Assembly (NCBI RefSeq): GCF_003594875.1
Contig: NZ_QZEY01000009.1
Location: forward strand, 62,001 to 126,000
Length of the DNA stretch: 64,000 nucleotides
Source: Bailinhaonella thermotolerans
GTDB taxonomy: Bacteria > Actinomycetota > Actinomycetes > Streptosporangiales > Streptosporangiaceae
Reading direction: 5' to 3'
The notes under the pieces are model-generated. The model saw nothing but the letters and a program-made list of their open reading frames with translations. It searched no databases and had not been told where the DNA came from. Numbering within the stretch: position 1 is the first letter of the stretch; each line of letters begins with the position of its first letter. A program made the translations under genes and the position numbers. This document shows, piece by piece, positions 16,756 through 24,952 of this stretch.

Positions 16756-18105
16756 GTGACTCCAGAGCAGATCGAGAGCGCGATCGCCGGCGGGATGGCG
16801 CAGGGCGTGGACGAGCTCGCGCGGCTGGTGAGCATCCCGTCGATCGCGTTCCCCGGGCACCCGGAGGAGCCGGTGCACGCCGCGGCCGCCTACACCGAGC
16901 AGCTCCTGCGCTCGGCCGGGCTGCCGCACGTCCAGCAGATCCCCGTCGAGAACAGCTTCCCCGCGGTGTACGGCGCGGCGCCCGCCCCGCCCGGCGCGCC
17001 CACCGTCCTGCTCTACGCGCACTACGACGTGCAGCCGCCCGGCGACCTCGCGCAGTGGCGCACGCCGCCGTTCGAGCCGGTCATCCAGGACGGCAAGATG
17101 TGGGGCCGGGGCGCCGCCGACGACAAGTCCGGCGTGATCGCCCACGTCATGGCGCTGCGCGCGTTCGGCGGCCGGTTCCCGGTGGGCGTCAAGGTCATCG
17201 TCGAGGGCCAGGAGGAATACGCCGGCGAGCGGCTGGAGAGCTTCGTCGAGGCCAACCCCGAACTGATGCGCTGCGACGCGATGGTCATCGCCGACACCGG
17301 CAACGCCCGCCTCGGCGACCCCTCCCTCACCACCTCACTGCGCGGCTTCGCGGCGTTCACCGTCGAGGTGCGCACGCTGCGCGAGGCCCTGCACAGCGGC
17401 GAGTTCGGCGGGGCCGCCCCCGACGCGCTCGCGGCGCTCATGCGCGTGCTGGTCGCGCTGCACACCGAGGCGGGCGACGTCGCGGTGCCCGGCCTGCCGC
17501 GCGGGAACTGGCTGGCCCCGGGCATGTCCGAGGAGGAGTTCCGGCAGACCGCCGGGGTGCTCGACAACGTGAGCCTGGTGGGCTCGGGCACCCTCGCCGA
17601 CCGCCTCTGGGCCTCCTACGCCATCACCGTGACCGGCCTGGACGTGCCGTCGGTCTCCGGCGCGGCCAACGCCGTGCAGCCGGTGGCCCGCGCCCGCGTC
17701 ACCGTGCGCGTGCCCCCGGCCGGCGACCCCAAGACCACGATGGACGCCGTCGTGGAGTACATGCGCCAGGTCGCGCCCTGGGGCGTCGAGGTCAACGTCT
17801 CCGACGCCGTCGTGGGCTCCGGCTTCCTCGCGGACAAGGGCGGCTCGGCCCGCGCCGCGCTGGAGCGCGCGATGGCCCGCGCGTACGGCCGCCCGGCCCG
17901 CGAGATCGGCTCCGGCGGGTCGATCCCGCTGGTCGCCACGCTGACCCACCTGTTCCCCGCGGCCGAGATCTTCCTGTTCGGCGCGGAGGACAAGGACGCC
18001 GCGATCCACGCCCCCAACGAGCGCGTGGACCTGGAGGAGCTGCGCATGACCGCGCTCACCGAGGCCCTGTTCCTCCAGGAGCTGGCGGAGAACATGCCCT
18101 CGTGA
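16756..18105 (+). CDS. M20-family dipeptidase
   Basis: Zinc metallopeptidase of 449 residues, predicted to cleave dipeptides in the cytoplasm. Visible family motifs are HYDVQPPGD (metal His and Asp), WGRGAADDKSGV (bridging Asp) and EGQEEYAG (catalytic Glu and metal Glu), with a metal His near the end (AIHAPNERV). A dimerisation domain lies between about residues 190 and 310. The start is GTG 16756 with GGGAG upstream. It is monocistronic: divergent from the aminotransferase and closed by a strong terminator. Released amino acids could feed the neighbouring aminotransferase/alanine dehydrogenase pair, which is only an inference. Confidence 0.93.
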   Translation: MTPEQIESAIAGGMAQGVDELARLVSIPSIAFPGHPEEPVHAAAAYTEQLLRSAGLPHVQQIPVENSFPAVYGAAPAPPGAPTVLLYAHYDVQPPGDLAQWRTPPFEPVIQDGKMWGRGAADDKSGVIAHVMALRAFGGRFPVGVKVIVEGQEEYAGERLESFVEANPELMRCDAMVIADTGNARLGDPSLTTSLRGFAAFTVEVRTLREALHSGEFGGAAPDALAALMRVLVALHTEAGDVAVPGLPRGNWLAPGMSEEEFRQTAGVLDNVSLVGSGTLADRLWASYAITVTGLDVPSVSGAANAVQPVARARVTVRVPPAGDPKTTMDAVVEYMRQVAPWGVEVNVSDAVVGSGFLADKGGSARAALERAMARAYGRPAREIGSGGSIPLVATLTHLFPAAEIFLFGAEDKDAAIHAPNERVDLEELRMTALTEALFLQELAENMPS

Positions 18106-18161
18106 CCCCGCCGGGGCTCCGCTGAGACTCCCCCTGAGGCTCCGCTGAGACGGAGACCACA

Positions 18162-18202
18162 GGCGAAAAGGCCGTCCGCGATTGGCGGGCGGCCTTTTCG
18201 CC
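18162..18202 (+). terminator. Strong intrinsic terminator
   Basis: An 18-bp stem (18162-18179 with 18185-18202, one G-U pair) with a 5-nt loop and A/T-rich flanks inside the stem (GAAAAGG / CCTTTTC). It separates the dipeptidase from the following operon and can work on both strands. Confidence 0.88.
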
Positions 18203-18206
18203 GCCC

Positions 18207-18234
18207 TACAATTTGTACCGACTGGTCAGTACAA
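18207..18234 (+). promoter_or_regulatory. Promoter -10 and TetR-type operator of the YhgE operon
   Basis: TACAAT (18207-18212) is a good -10 box. Directly behind it, 18213-18234 reads TTGTACcGACtgGTCaGTACAA, a 22-bp palindrome with nine matching positions per arm, just 12 bases before the first gene. TetR repressors typically bind such sites, and the third gene of the operon is a TetR regulator, so autorepression is likely. Confidence 0.65.
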
Positions 18235-18246
18235 CTCGGGGGTTAG

Positions 18247-19320
18247 ATGCGCCAGTACGACGGAGTCCGCGTGATCGCGCGCGGCCTCACCTACGAGGGC
18301 CCGCACGGCCCCTCCTACCGGGACGTCTCCTTCGACGCCGCTCCCGGCACGGTCACCGCGCTGTACGGCGAGGCCGGCTCCGGCCGCACCTCGCTCCTCC
18401 TGACGCTGGCCGGGCGCTTCCGGCCCACCTCGGGCACCGCGGCGGTCGGGGGCCTGACCCTGCCGAAGGACGCGGGCAGGGTACGGCGGATCGCCGCCCT
18501 CGGCCCCGTCACCGGCGTCAACGACCTCGAACCGGCCCTCACGGTCGCCGAGCACGCGACCGAGCGCTTCACCCCCTGGACCTCCCGCCGCGCCCGGCGT
18601 GAGCGTCTGGCCCGGGCCCTGGAGGAGGCGGGCCTCCCCGATCTGGACGTGACGACGCCGGTCCGCGAGCTGGGCCGGCCGGAGCGCCTCCTGGTCGCGG
18701 TGGCCCTCGCCCTCCTGGACACTCCCCGCCTCCTCGTCGTGGACGACCTGGACGCGGGCCTCCCCGGCGACCGGCAGCGCGAGATCTGGTCCCGCCTCCA
18801 CGCCCTCGCGGAGGCCGGCCTCACGGTCGTCGCCACGTGCGCCGACCCCGCGCCCGCCACGCCGTACGCCGGTCCCGTCCCGCTGGGCGAGGCGCGCTCT
18901 GACGACCACGACGGGGACGCGGCGGGGGCCGTACCCGGCGTGGACGAGAGCGCGACGGAGACCGCGGACGACGTGGACGTCGTGGACGACGTGGACGACG
19001 TGGACGACTCGGCCGGGGGCGCGGGCCGCGTGGACGGGGGCGCGGCGGGGGCCGTACCCGGCGTGGTCGGGGACGCGCCCGGCGGGGCCCGGGCGGACGA
19101 GGCCGGGACCGCCGGGCCGGACGACGAGGACGCGGCGGCCGACGACGGCGCGGCGGCCGGCGACGGCGGGGCGACCGACGACGGCGGGGCGACCGACGAC
19201 GGCGATCTGGTGGCCGGCGACGGGCGGGCCGCGGACGGGGCCGGGGGGCCGGACGGCGGCGGTGCGGCGGACGGCGGGGCGACCCGTGGCGATGCGGAGC
19301 GGACGGAGGAGAAGGCGTGA
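18247..19320 (+). CDS. Degenerate ABC ATPase-like protein with long acidic tail
   Basis: A 357-residue protein with an ABC ATPase fold in the first 200 residues. Key motifs are altered: the Walker A reads GEAGSGRTS, with Arg47 in place of the invariant Lys; the signature is ELGRPERL instead of LSGGQ; Walker B ends VVDDLD with Asp in place of the catalytic Glu; and the switch His is replaced (VVATCAD). Residues from about 220 on are an Asp/Gly/Ala-rich tail of nearly 140 residues. ATP hydrolysis is doubtful. It is the first gene of a coupled unit with a YhgE/Pip protein (GTGA overlap), an arrangement known in actinobacteria. Confidence 0.8.
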   Translation: MRQYDGVRVIARGLTYEGPHGPSYRDVSFDAAPGTVTALYGEAGSGRTSLLLTLAGRFRPTSGTAAVGGLTLPKDAGRVRRIAALGPVTGVNDLEPALTVAEHATERFTPWTSRRARRERLARALEEAGLPDLDVTTPVRELGRPERLLVAVALALLDTPRLLVVDDLDAGLPGDRQREIWSRLHALAEAGLTVVATCADPAPATPYAGPVPLGEARSDDHDGDAAGAVPGVDESATETADDVDVVDDVDDVDDSAGGAGRVDGGAAGAVPGVVGDAPGGARADEAGTAGPDDEDAAADDGAAAGDGGATDDGGATDDGDLVAGDGRAADGAGGPDGGGAADGGATRGDAERTEEKA

Positions 19321-21599
19321 GTCTGCGGGTGGGGTCGCTGGAGTTGCGGCGGTTCATGCGGGCCCGGATCACCCGGGCCGCGGTGGCGGCCGTCGTGCTG
19401 TTGCCCCTGCTGTACGCGGGGCTCTACCTGTGGTCGTTCTGGGACCCGCAGGGCAACGTGGACAACCTGCCCGTGGCGCTGGTCGTGGAGGACCGGCCGG
19501 CCACGGTGAACGGGAAGACCGTGGACGCCGGCGCCGACCTGCGGCGCGAGCTGCTGGAGCGCAGGGTGTTCGACTGGCGGGCCGTCAGCGCCCAGGAGGC
19601 GGCCCGGGGGGTGCGGGCCGGGGACTACTACATGTCGCTGACCATCCCCCGGGACTTCAGCGCGAAGCTGGGGACGCCGTCCGACACCGGGACGACCCCC
19701 TCCCCCGCCCAGCTCGGGGTCCGGGTGGACATGGGCCGCAGCTACATCGCCGAGACCATCGCCTCGACGGTGTTCTCCGAGGTGAAGCAGGCGGCCGGCC
19801 GTACGGCCATCAAGGACTACTTCGACCAGGTCTTCGTGTCCTTCGGGGACCTGCGGGAGCAGACGAGGAAGGCGGCCGATGGGGCCGGCGACCTCGCCGA
19901 GGGCGCGGCCGAGCTCAACGACGGCGCGGGCAGGCTCGCGGACGGCCTGGGCAGCGCCCGCAGCGGGGCCACCCGGCTGGAGAGCGGGCTGGGCACCGCC
20001 AAGAGCGGCGCCGAGCGGCTCGCGGACGGGGCCGGCAAGCTGACCGGCGGCGCCGCCAAGCTGAGCGAGGGCGCCGGGACGCTGGCCGCCAGGCTGGACG
20101 AGGCGCGCAAGGCCGCCAAGAAGATCGCGGACGGGAACGCCGCCGTCTCCGAGCAGGTCGGGAAACTGTCGCCGCTGGTGAACGACACCGCCGACAAGCT
20201 CGTGCCGTTCCTGGAGAAGGAGGCGCCGCGCATCCGGTCCATCGCGCTGGCCGTCGCCGACATCGCGGACGCGCTCGCCGACGCGCTCGGGACGCTGCCC
20301 GCCGAGGTCCGGCGGACCGCCGCCGACGCCGACCGGGCGTACGAACGGCTGGAGCGGACGCTCGGCGCGCATCCGGACCTGGAGCCGGAGGTGCGCGAGC
20401 AGCTCAAGAGCGCCGTCGCCCAGGCCCGGCGGGTGGCCGACGCGGCCCAGCGGCTCGACGGGTCGGTGAAGACGAGTTCGCTGGCCGACCTCCGGCGGCA
20501 GGCGCGCGAGGTGGCGGACACCGCCGAGGAGATCGCGCGGATCGCGCCGACGCTGGGCGGCCGGCTGGAGGACGCGCGGGGCCGGTTCAACAAGCTGAAC
20601 GACGCGCTCTCCCGGCTCGCCGACGGGTCCGCCAAGCTGACCCGGGGCGTCGAGCAGCTCGGCGCCGGCGCCGGGCAGCTCGCCAAGGGCGGGCGGACGC
20701 TCGCGGGCGGGGTCGAGCAGCTCGGCGACGGGGCGAACGAGCTCGACGCCGGCCTGGGCAGGCTGCACCGGGGCGCCGCGGACCTGAGCTCCGGGCTGGG
20801 CGAGCTGGGCGACGGCGCGGGCAAGCTCGGGAACGGGCTCGGCAGGCTCGGGGACGGGGCCGACACGCTGTCCGACGGGCTGCGCGAGGGAGCCGGGAAG
20901 ATCCCGGCCTTCAGCCCGGGCGAGCGCGCGGCCCGCGGGGACATGATGAGCGAGCCGGTGCGGCTGTCCACGGCGATCGACAACAAGGTGCCCAACTACG
21001 GCACGGGCTTCGCGCCGTTCTTCGTGCCGCTGGCGCTGTGGGTGGGTGGCATGCTGACCTTCATGCTGTTCAAGCCGCTCAACTCACGCCTGCTCGCGGG
21101 CACGGCCCCGCCCTGGCGCGCGGCGCTCGCGGGCTGGCTGCCCGGGGCCGCGATCGGGGTGCTCCAGGTCGCCGTGCTGCTCGCCGTGCTGCGCGCGGGC
21201 CTCGGGATGGAGTTCGCCCGCCCGGTGGCCACGGCGGGGTACCTCGTGCTGGCGTCACTGGCGTTCATGGCGATGATCCAGGGCGTGGTCGCGTTCTTCG
21301 GGGCGCCCGGGCGGGTGGTCGCGCTGGCGCTGCTCATGCTCCAGCTCACCTCCGCCGGGGGCACGTACCCGATCGAGACCTCGCCGGCGTTCTTCCGGGC
21401 GATCTCGCCGTACCTGCCGATGAGCTGGGTGGTGAGCGGGCTTCGGCGGCTGGTCAGCGGCGGCGACCTGACCGTGGTGTGGCAGGGGTGCGGCGTGCTC
21501 GCGGCGTTCCTCGCCGGGGGGCTGCTGCTGACGACGTTCGCGGCGGGCCGGTCGCGGGTCTGGTCGATGAAGCGGCTGCATCCGGAGCTGACACTGTGA
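19317..21599 (+). CDS. YhgE/Pip-family membrane protein
   Basis: A 760-residue protein of the YhgE/Pip family. One membrane helix near the N-terminus (about 20-43) is followed by a large extracytoplasmic part (to about 560) with long heptad-like repeats of the form 'L-x-D-G-A-x-x-L' (ELNDGAGRLADGL, KLTGGAAKLSEG), and five to six helices at the C-terminus, as in ABC-2-type permeases. Relatives have been linked to export of ESX/type VII-like effectors and to phage infection, so an export role is plausible but unproven. The GTG start overlaps the ATPase stop, and the stop overlaps the TetR start. Confidence 0.9.
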   Translation: MSLRVGSLELRRFMRARITRAAVAAVVLLPLLYAGLYLWSFWDPQGNVDNLPVALVVEDRPATVNGKTVDAGADLRRELLERRVFDWRAVSAQEAARGVRAGDYYMSLTIPRDFSAKLGTPSDTGTTPSPAQLGVRVDMGRSYIAETIASTVFSEVKQAAGRTAIKDYFDQVFVSFGDLREQTRKAADGAGDLAEGAAELNDGAGRLADGLGSARSGATRLESGLGTAKSGAERLADGAGKLTGGAAKLSEGAGTLAARLDEARKAAKKIADGNAAVSEQVGKLSPLVNDTADKLVPFLEKEAPRIRSIALAVADIADALADALGTLPAEVRRTAADADRAYERLERTLGAHPDLEPEVREQLKSAVAQARRVADAAQRLDGSVKTSSLADLRRQAREVADTAEEIARIAPTLGGRLEDARGRFNKLNDALSRLADGSAKLTRGVEQLGAGAGQLAKGGRTLAGGVEQLGDGANELDAGLGRLHRGAADLSSGLGELGDGAGKLGNGLGRLGDGADTLSDGLREGAGKIPAFSPGERAARGDMMSEPVRLSTAIDNKVPNYGTGFAPFFVPLALWVGGMLTFMLFKPLNSRLLAGTAPPWRAALAGWLPGAAIGVLQVAVLLAVLRAGLGMEFARPVATAGYLVLASLAFMAMIQGVVAFFGAPGRVVALALLMLQLTSAGGTYPIETSPAFFRAISPYLPMSWVVSGLRRLVSGGDLTVVWQGCGVLAAFLAGGLLLTTFAAGRSRVWSMKRLHPELTL

Positions 21600-22180
21600 G
21601 CCGGCGGGAGGGCACCCGGCAGAGGCTGTTCGCGGCGGCGGTGGACCTGATCGCCGAGCAGGGGTACGCCGCCACCACGGTGGACGCGATCGCCGAGCGC
21701 GCCGGGGTGGCCAAGGGCACGGTGTTCTACAACTTCGGCAGCAAGGAGGCGCTGTTCTCCGCGCTGCTGGAGGACGGCATCGCGCGGCTGGCGGCGACCA
21801 TGCGCGAGACCGTGGCCGGGCTGGAGCCGATCGAGGCGCTGGACGCCCTGGTCCGGGCCGAGCTGGCGTTCGTGGACGAGTCCGAGCACTTCGCCCGGCT
21901 CCTGCTCGCGGAGATGTGGCGCACGGCGTGGCGCGAGGCGATGGGGGCGCTGCGCACCGACGTCATGGGCGTCTACGTGCGCGTGCTCCGCGACGCCGTG
22001 GACGCCCGCCTGCTCCGCGAGGACCTGGACGTGGAGACGGCCGCGGTCGCCGTCTTCGGCATGGTCCTCACCGTCGGCCTCTCCCGCCGCGCCGACGCCC
22101 TCCCCGTGCAGGACGCCCACGCGACTCTGACGGACCTGCTCCACGGCCGGATCGGGGGCACCCTCCGCCCGCCCGCCTGA
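21596..22180 (+). CDS. TetR-family regulator of the YhgE operon
   Basis: A 194-residue TetR protein from GTG 21596, whose GTGA overlaps the preceding stop. The N-terminal helix-turn-helix is typical (RQRLFAAAVDLIAEQGYAATTVDAIAERAGVAKGTVFYNFGSKEAL with the recognition helix VAKGTVFYNF). The C-terminal ligand domain has no assigned inducer. Because it is the last gene of the operon and a TetR-like palindrome overlaps the operon promoter (18213-18234), it probably represses its own transcription and that of the ATPase and YhgE genes. Confidence 0.93.
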   Translation: MSRREGTRQRLFAAAVDLIAEQGYAATTVDAIAERAGVAKGTVFYNFGSKEALFSALLEDGIARLAATMRETVAGLEPIEALDALVRAELAFVDESEHFARLLLAEMWRTAWREAMGALRTDVMGVYVRVLRDAVDARLLREDLDVETAAVAVFGMVLTVGLSRRADALPVQDAHATLTDLLHGRIGGTLRPPA

Positions 22181-22201
22181 CGTCGGGGAGAATGCCGGAT
22201 C

Positions 22202-22813
22202 ATGGACACCCCCGCGGAGTTCCGGCCGCGCACGTCGTTCCCTCGGTTCGCGGCGCCGTTCCTGCCGCCGCTGGTGCTGTTCTTCCTGGTGATGCTGCTG
22301 CTGGGGGCGATCCTCACCGGGTCGTCGGCGGGCGGGGCCGCCGTCGGCGCGCTGGGCGTCGCCGTACTGGCGCTGGTGCTGGCGGCCCGGCACCGGGCGC
22401 TCACCGCCGGGACCGTCCTGCGCCTGGGGCCCGACGGGGTGACCCTGCGCGACGCCAAGGGCTTCCGGGTACGGCTGGCCTGGGCGGACGTGACGCGGAT
22501 CGGCCCGGTGGAGACGCGGATGGCGAGTCCGCGGCGGATCGGGCGGCCCGGCGGCCTGCGGGTGCGGGCGGGGGCGCTGCGCTCGCACGGGCTGATCGGG
22601 TGGGGTGAGCGGGAGCTGCCGCCCCGGATCCCCGGGTGGCTCAGGGAGCGGCTGGCGGCGGTGCCCACGGAGCCGGGGACCGGGCGGCCGGAGGTGGCGA
22701 TCCCGCTGGGCGACCTCGACCCGGGCTGGGCCGAGGGGCCGATCGGGGCGTGGGTGCGCCGCTACCGGCCGGACCTGCTCGGCTCCGCCCCCTCGGCCTC
22801 GGGCAGGTCGTAG
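22202..22813 (+). CDS. Hypothetical membrane protein with PH-like domain
   Basis: A 203-residue protein. Two membrane helices (about residues 20-65) precede a globular part of about 130 residues that reads like a bacterial PH-type domain (LRLGPDGVTLRDAKGFRVRLAWADVTRIGP). It is known as a hypothetical in actinomycetes; no function is assigned. It begins 21 bases after the TetR stop, on the same strand, and could belong to the same transcript. The 3' end overlaps the convergent cysteine-dioxygenase-like gene by 52 bases, which is supported by good coding character on both strands up to the overlap. Confidence 0.72.
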   Translation: MDTPAEFRPRTSFPRFAAPFLPPLVLFFLVMLLLGAILTGSSAGGAAVGALGVAVLALVLAARHRALTAGTVLRLGPDGVTLRDAKGFRVRLAWADVTRIGPVETRMASPRRIGRPGGLRVRAGALRSHGLIGWGERELPPRIPGWLRERLAAVPTEPGTGRPEVAIPLGDLDPGWAEGPIGAWVRRYRPDLLGSAPSASGRS

Positions 22814-23331
22814 ACGCGGCGGACGCTGCTGCCGCCGGCCCGGGTCACGTCCGCGCCGTAGATGTGGATGGAGATCGCGGTCCCGTCGCTCACGTTGCGC
22901 ACGCGGTGGATGTCGCCGGGCGGGGCGAAGCCGCTCACCTCGCCGGCCCCGTTGGTGCTCTCGCCGACGCGCACCAGCCGGTCGCCGTCGAGACGGTAGA
23001 GGATCTCGTGCTCCGCGCCCTGCACGACGCCGAAGGTGCACCACGCGATGTGGTCGTGCACCGGCGTCTCCTGCCCGGGCAGCCAGACCAGGCCGACGAT
23101 CGAGAACCCGTCCTCGGCGTGCAGCACGCGGGACGTGTACCGCTCGGGGTCGCCTCGCCGCTCCTCCTCGGTCAGCACCTCCGGCCCCGGCAGCGCTCCG
23201 CCACGCAGCAGGTCGGCCACCAGCCAGGCCGTACGGCGGGCCGGGAGCCCCTGGTCCACGATCGCGCGGACACCATCGGCGAGCTCCCGGAGACCCGGGC
23301 GGGACACGGTTTCCTGCGTCATGAGAGCCAT
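22762..23331 (-). CDS. Cysteine dioxygenase-like cupin protein
   Basis: Cupin-fold protein of 189 residues similar to cysteine dioxygenase type I. Conserved metal ligands are seen in TPVHDHIAWCTFGVVQG (two His) and in the C-terminal half (GDIHRVRN, third His). These bind non-haem iron in the family, which oxidises L-cysteine or related thiols such as 3-mercaptopropionate. Two ATG starts (23331, 23322) are possible. It is divergent from a LysR regulator across a 74-base region with inverted repeats, the classical arrangement in which the LysR protein controls its neighbour. Confidence 0.85.
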   Translation of the reverse strand: MALMTQETVSRPGLRELADGVRAIVDQGLPARRTAWLVADLLRGGALPGPEVLTEEERRGDPERYTSRVLHAEDGFSIVGLVWLPGQETPVHDHIAWCTFGVVQGAEHEILYRLDGDRLVRVGESTNGAGEVSGFAPPGDIHRVRNVSDGTAISIHIYGADVTRAGGSSVRRVYDLPEAEGAEPSRSGR

Positions 23332-23353
23332 GTCTTCAGGTTCGCAGGAGTTG

Positions 23354-23394
23354 ATCTATAGGTCTAATGCCTACTTTTTCGGACTTTAATAGAT
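23354..23394. promoter_or_regulatory. LysR-type inverted repeat between the divergent genes
   Basis: ATCTAT (23354-23359) and ATAGAT (23389-23394) form an interrupted palindrome in an AT-rich stretch; a smaller TAGG-N7-CCTA lies inside it. It is the likely binding region for the LysR regulator that reads to the right. Confidence 0.5.
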
Positions 23395-23405
23395 ATGGTG
23401 GATGA

Positions 23406-24323
23406 ATGCTTGACGTGACGCGACTGCGGGTGCTGGCGGCGGTGGCCCGGCACGGCTCGGTGACCGCGGCGGCCCGTGAGCTGCACTACACGCAGCCCTC
23501 CGTCAGCCACCACCTGGCCAAGCTGGAGGCCGAGACCGGGGCGAAGCTGATCCAGCGGGCCGGGCGCGGCATCCGCCTGACCTCCGCCGGGCGTCTCCTG
23601 GCCGAGCGCGCCGCCGAGATCCTCGGCCGCCTGGACTCCGCCGAGACCGAGCTGGCCGCCCACGTCGGGCTCCGCCAGGGCCAGGTGCGGCTGGCCGCGT
23701 TCCCCTCGGCGCTGGGCACCTTCATCCCGGCCGCCGCCGCGCGGCTCAAGCGGGAGTACCCGGGGCTGGGCATCAACCTGGTCGAGGCCGAGCCGCCCGA
23801 GGCGCTGCGCATGCTCCGCGCGGGGTACGTGGACGTGGCGGTGGCCTTCCGGTACGACGACACCGAGCCCGAGGACCGGGGGATCCGCACGACGCCGCTG
23901 CTGGAGGAGCCGAGCTACCTGGTCACCGGCGACGACCGCGACGGCACGGCGCTGACGGACCACCAGGACGCGGGCTGGATCGCCGGCTGCGACCGCTGCC
24001 GCAGCCACCTGCTCGACCTCTGCGCGCACGAGGGCTTCACCCCCACGATCGCCTTCACCACCGACGACTACGTGGCGGTGCAGGCCCTGGTCTCGGCGGG
24101 GATGGGCGTGACCGTGCTCCCGGCGCTGACGATCTCGGCGCACCGCAACCCCGCGGTCCGCTTCACCCGCCTGCCCGCCTCGCCGCGCTACGTCTTCGCC
24201 GCGACGTACGGCGCGCCGCCCGACCCCCCGGCCACGACGGCGCTCCTGGACTGCCTGCGGGACGAGGCGGCGGAGGCCGTGCACTGGCCCGCGGCGGCCA
24301 CCGCCGCTCAGCCGTCGAGGTAA
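23406..24323 (+). CDS. LysR-family transcriptional regulator
   Basis: A 305-residue LysR-type protein. The winged helix-turn-helix at the start is canonical (LRVLAAVARHGSVTAAARELHYTQPSVSHHLAKLEAE), followed by a linker helix and a periplasmic-binding-like effector domain. The effector is unknown; the divergent neighbour suggests a sulfur compound such as cysteine or a thiol. Its 3' end overlaps the convergent response regulator gene by 16 bases. The ATG at 23406 is preceded by a weak GGTGGA. Confidence 0.93.
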   Translation: MLDVTRLRVLAAVARHGSVTAAARELHYTQPSVSHHLAKLEAETGAKLIQRAGRGIRLTSAGRLLAERAAEILGRLDSAETELAAHVGLRQGQVRLAAFPSALGTFIPAAAARLKREYPGLGINLVEAEPPEALRMLRAGYVDVAVAFRYDDTEPEDRGIRTTPLLEEPSYLVTGDDRDGTALTDHQDAGWIAGCDRCRSHLLDLCAHEGFTPTIAFTTDDYVAVQALVSAGMGVTVLPALTISAHRNPAVRFTRLPASPRYVFAATYGAPPDPPATTALLDCLRDEAAEAVHWPAAATAAQPSR

Positions 24324-24952
24324 CGGAGGATCGCCAGGACCCGCCTGCTGTAGACCGGGGTGGCGGGCAGGTCGAGCTTGTCAAAGATGGCGTTGATGTG
24401 CTTCTCGACCGTGCTGAGGGACAGGTGGAGGTTCGCGGCGATCGTCCCGTTGGCGTACCCCTGGGCGAGCTGCCGCAGCACCTCGGACTCGCGCTCGCTG
24501 AGCCGGGCCAGGTGGTCGGCGCGGGTGGTGCGGGAGAGGAGCTGCCGCACCACCTCCGGGTCGATGACCGTGCCCCCGGCCCTGACCCGCTCCAGCGCGT
24601 CCAGGAACTCCGCGACCTCCGAGACGCGGTCCTTGAGCAGGTAGCCGAGCCCGCCGGGCGTGCCCCCGAGGAGCGCGGCGGCGTACGTCTTCTCGACGTA
24701 CTGCGATAGCACGAGCACGCCCACCTCGGGCCACCGCTCGCGGATCTCCAGCGCGGCGCGCAGCCCGTCGTCGGTGTGGTCCGGCGGCATGCGCACGTCC
24801 ACGATCGCCACGTCCGGCCGGTTCCCGGCGACCGCGGCGACCAGCGCGGGCGCGTCGCCGACCGCCGCCACCACCTCGTGCCCGGCGTGTTCCAGCAGCC
24901 TGGCCAGGCCCTCGCGGAGAAGGACCGCGTCGTCGGCGAGGATCAGGCGCAC
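24308..24952 (-). CDS. NarL/LuxR-family response regulator
   Basis: A 214-residue regulator: receiver domain with ADD at 6-8, the phospho-acceptor Asp at about 52 (VAIVDVRMPP), the conserved Lys in LLKD and a LuxR helix-turn-helix (LSERESEVLRQLAQGYANGTIAANL). The start is GTG 24952, which overlaps the end of the kinase gene by ten bases. It is the last gene of a four-gene unit with an ABC transporter, suggesting that it controls that transporter in response to a membrane stress or a peptide-like compound. Confidence 0.94.
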   Translation of the reverse strand: MRLILADDAVLLREGLARLLEHAGHEVVAAVGDAPALVAAVAGNRPDVAIVDVRMPPDHTDDGLRAALEIRERWPEVGVLVLSQYVEKTYAAALLGGTPGGLGYLLKDRVSEVAEFLDALERVRAGGTVIDPEVVRQLLSRTTRADHLARLSERESEVLRQLAQGYANGTIAANLHLSLSTVEKHINAIFDKLDLPATPVYSRRVLAILRYLDG

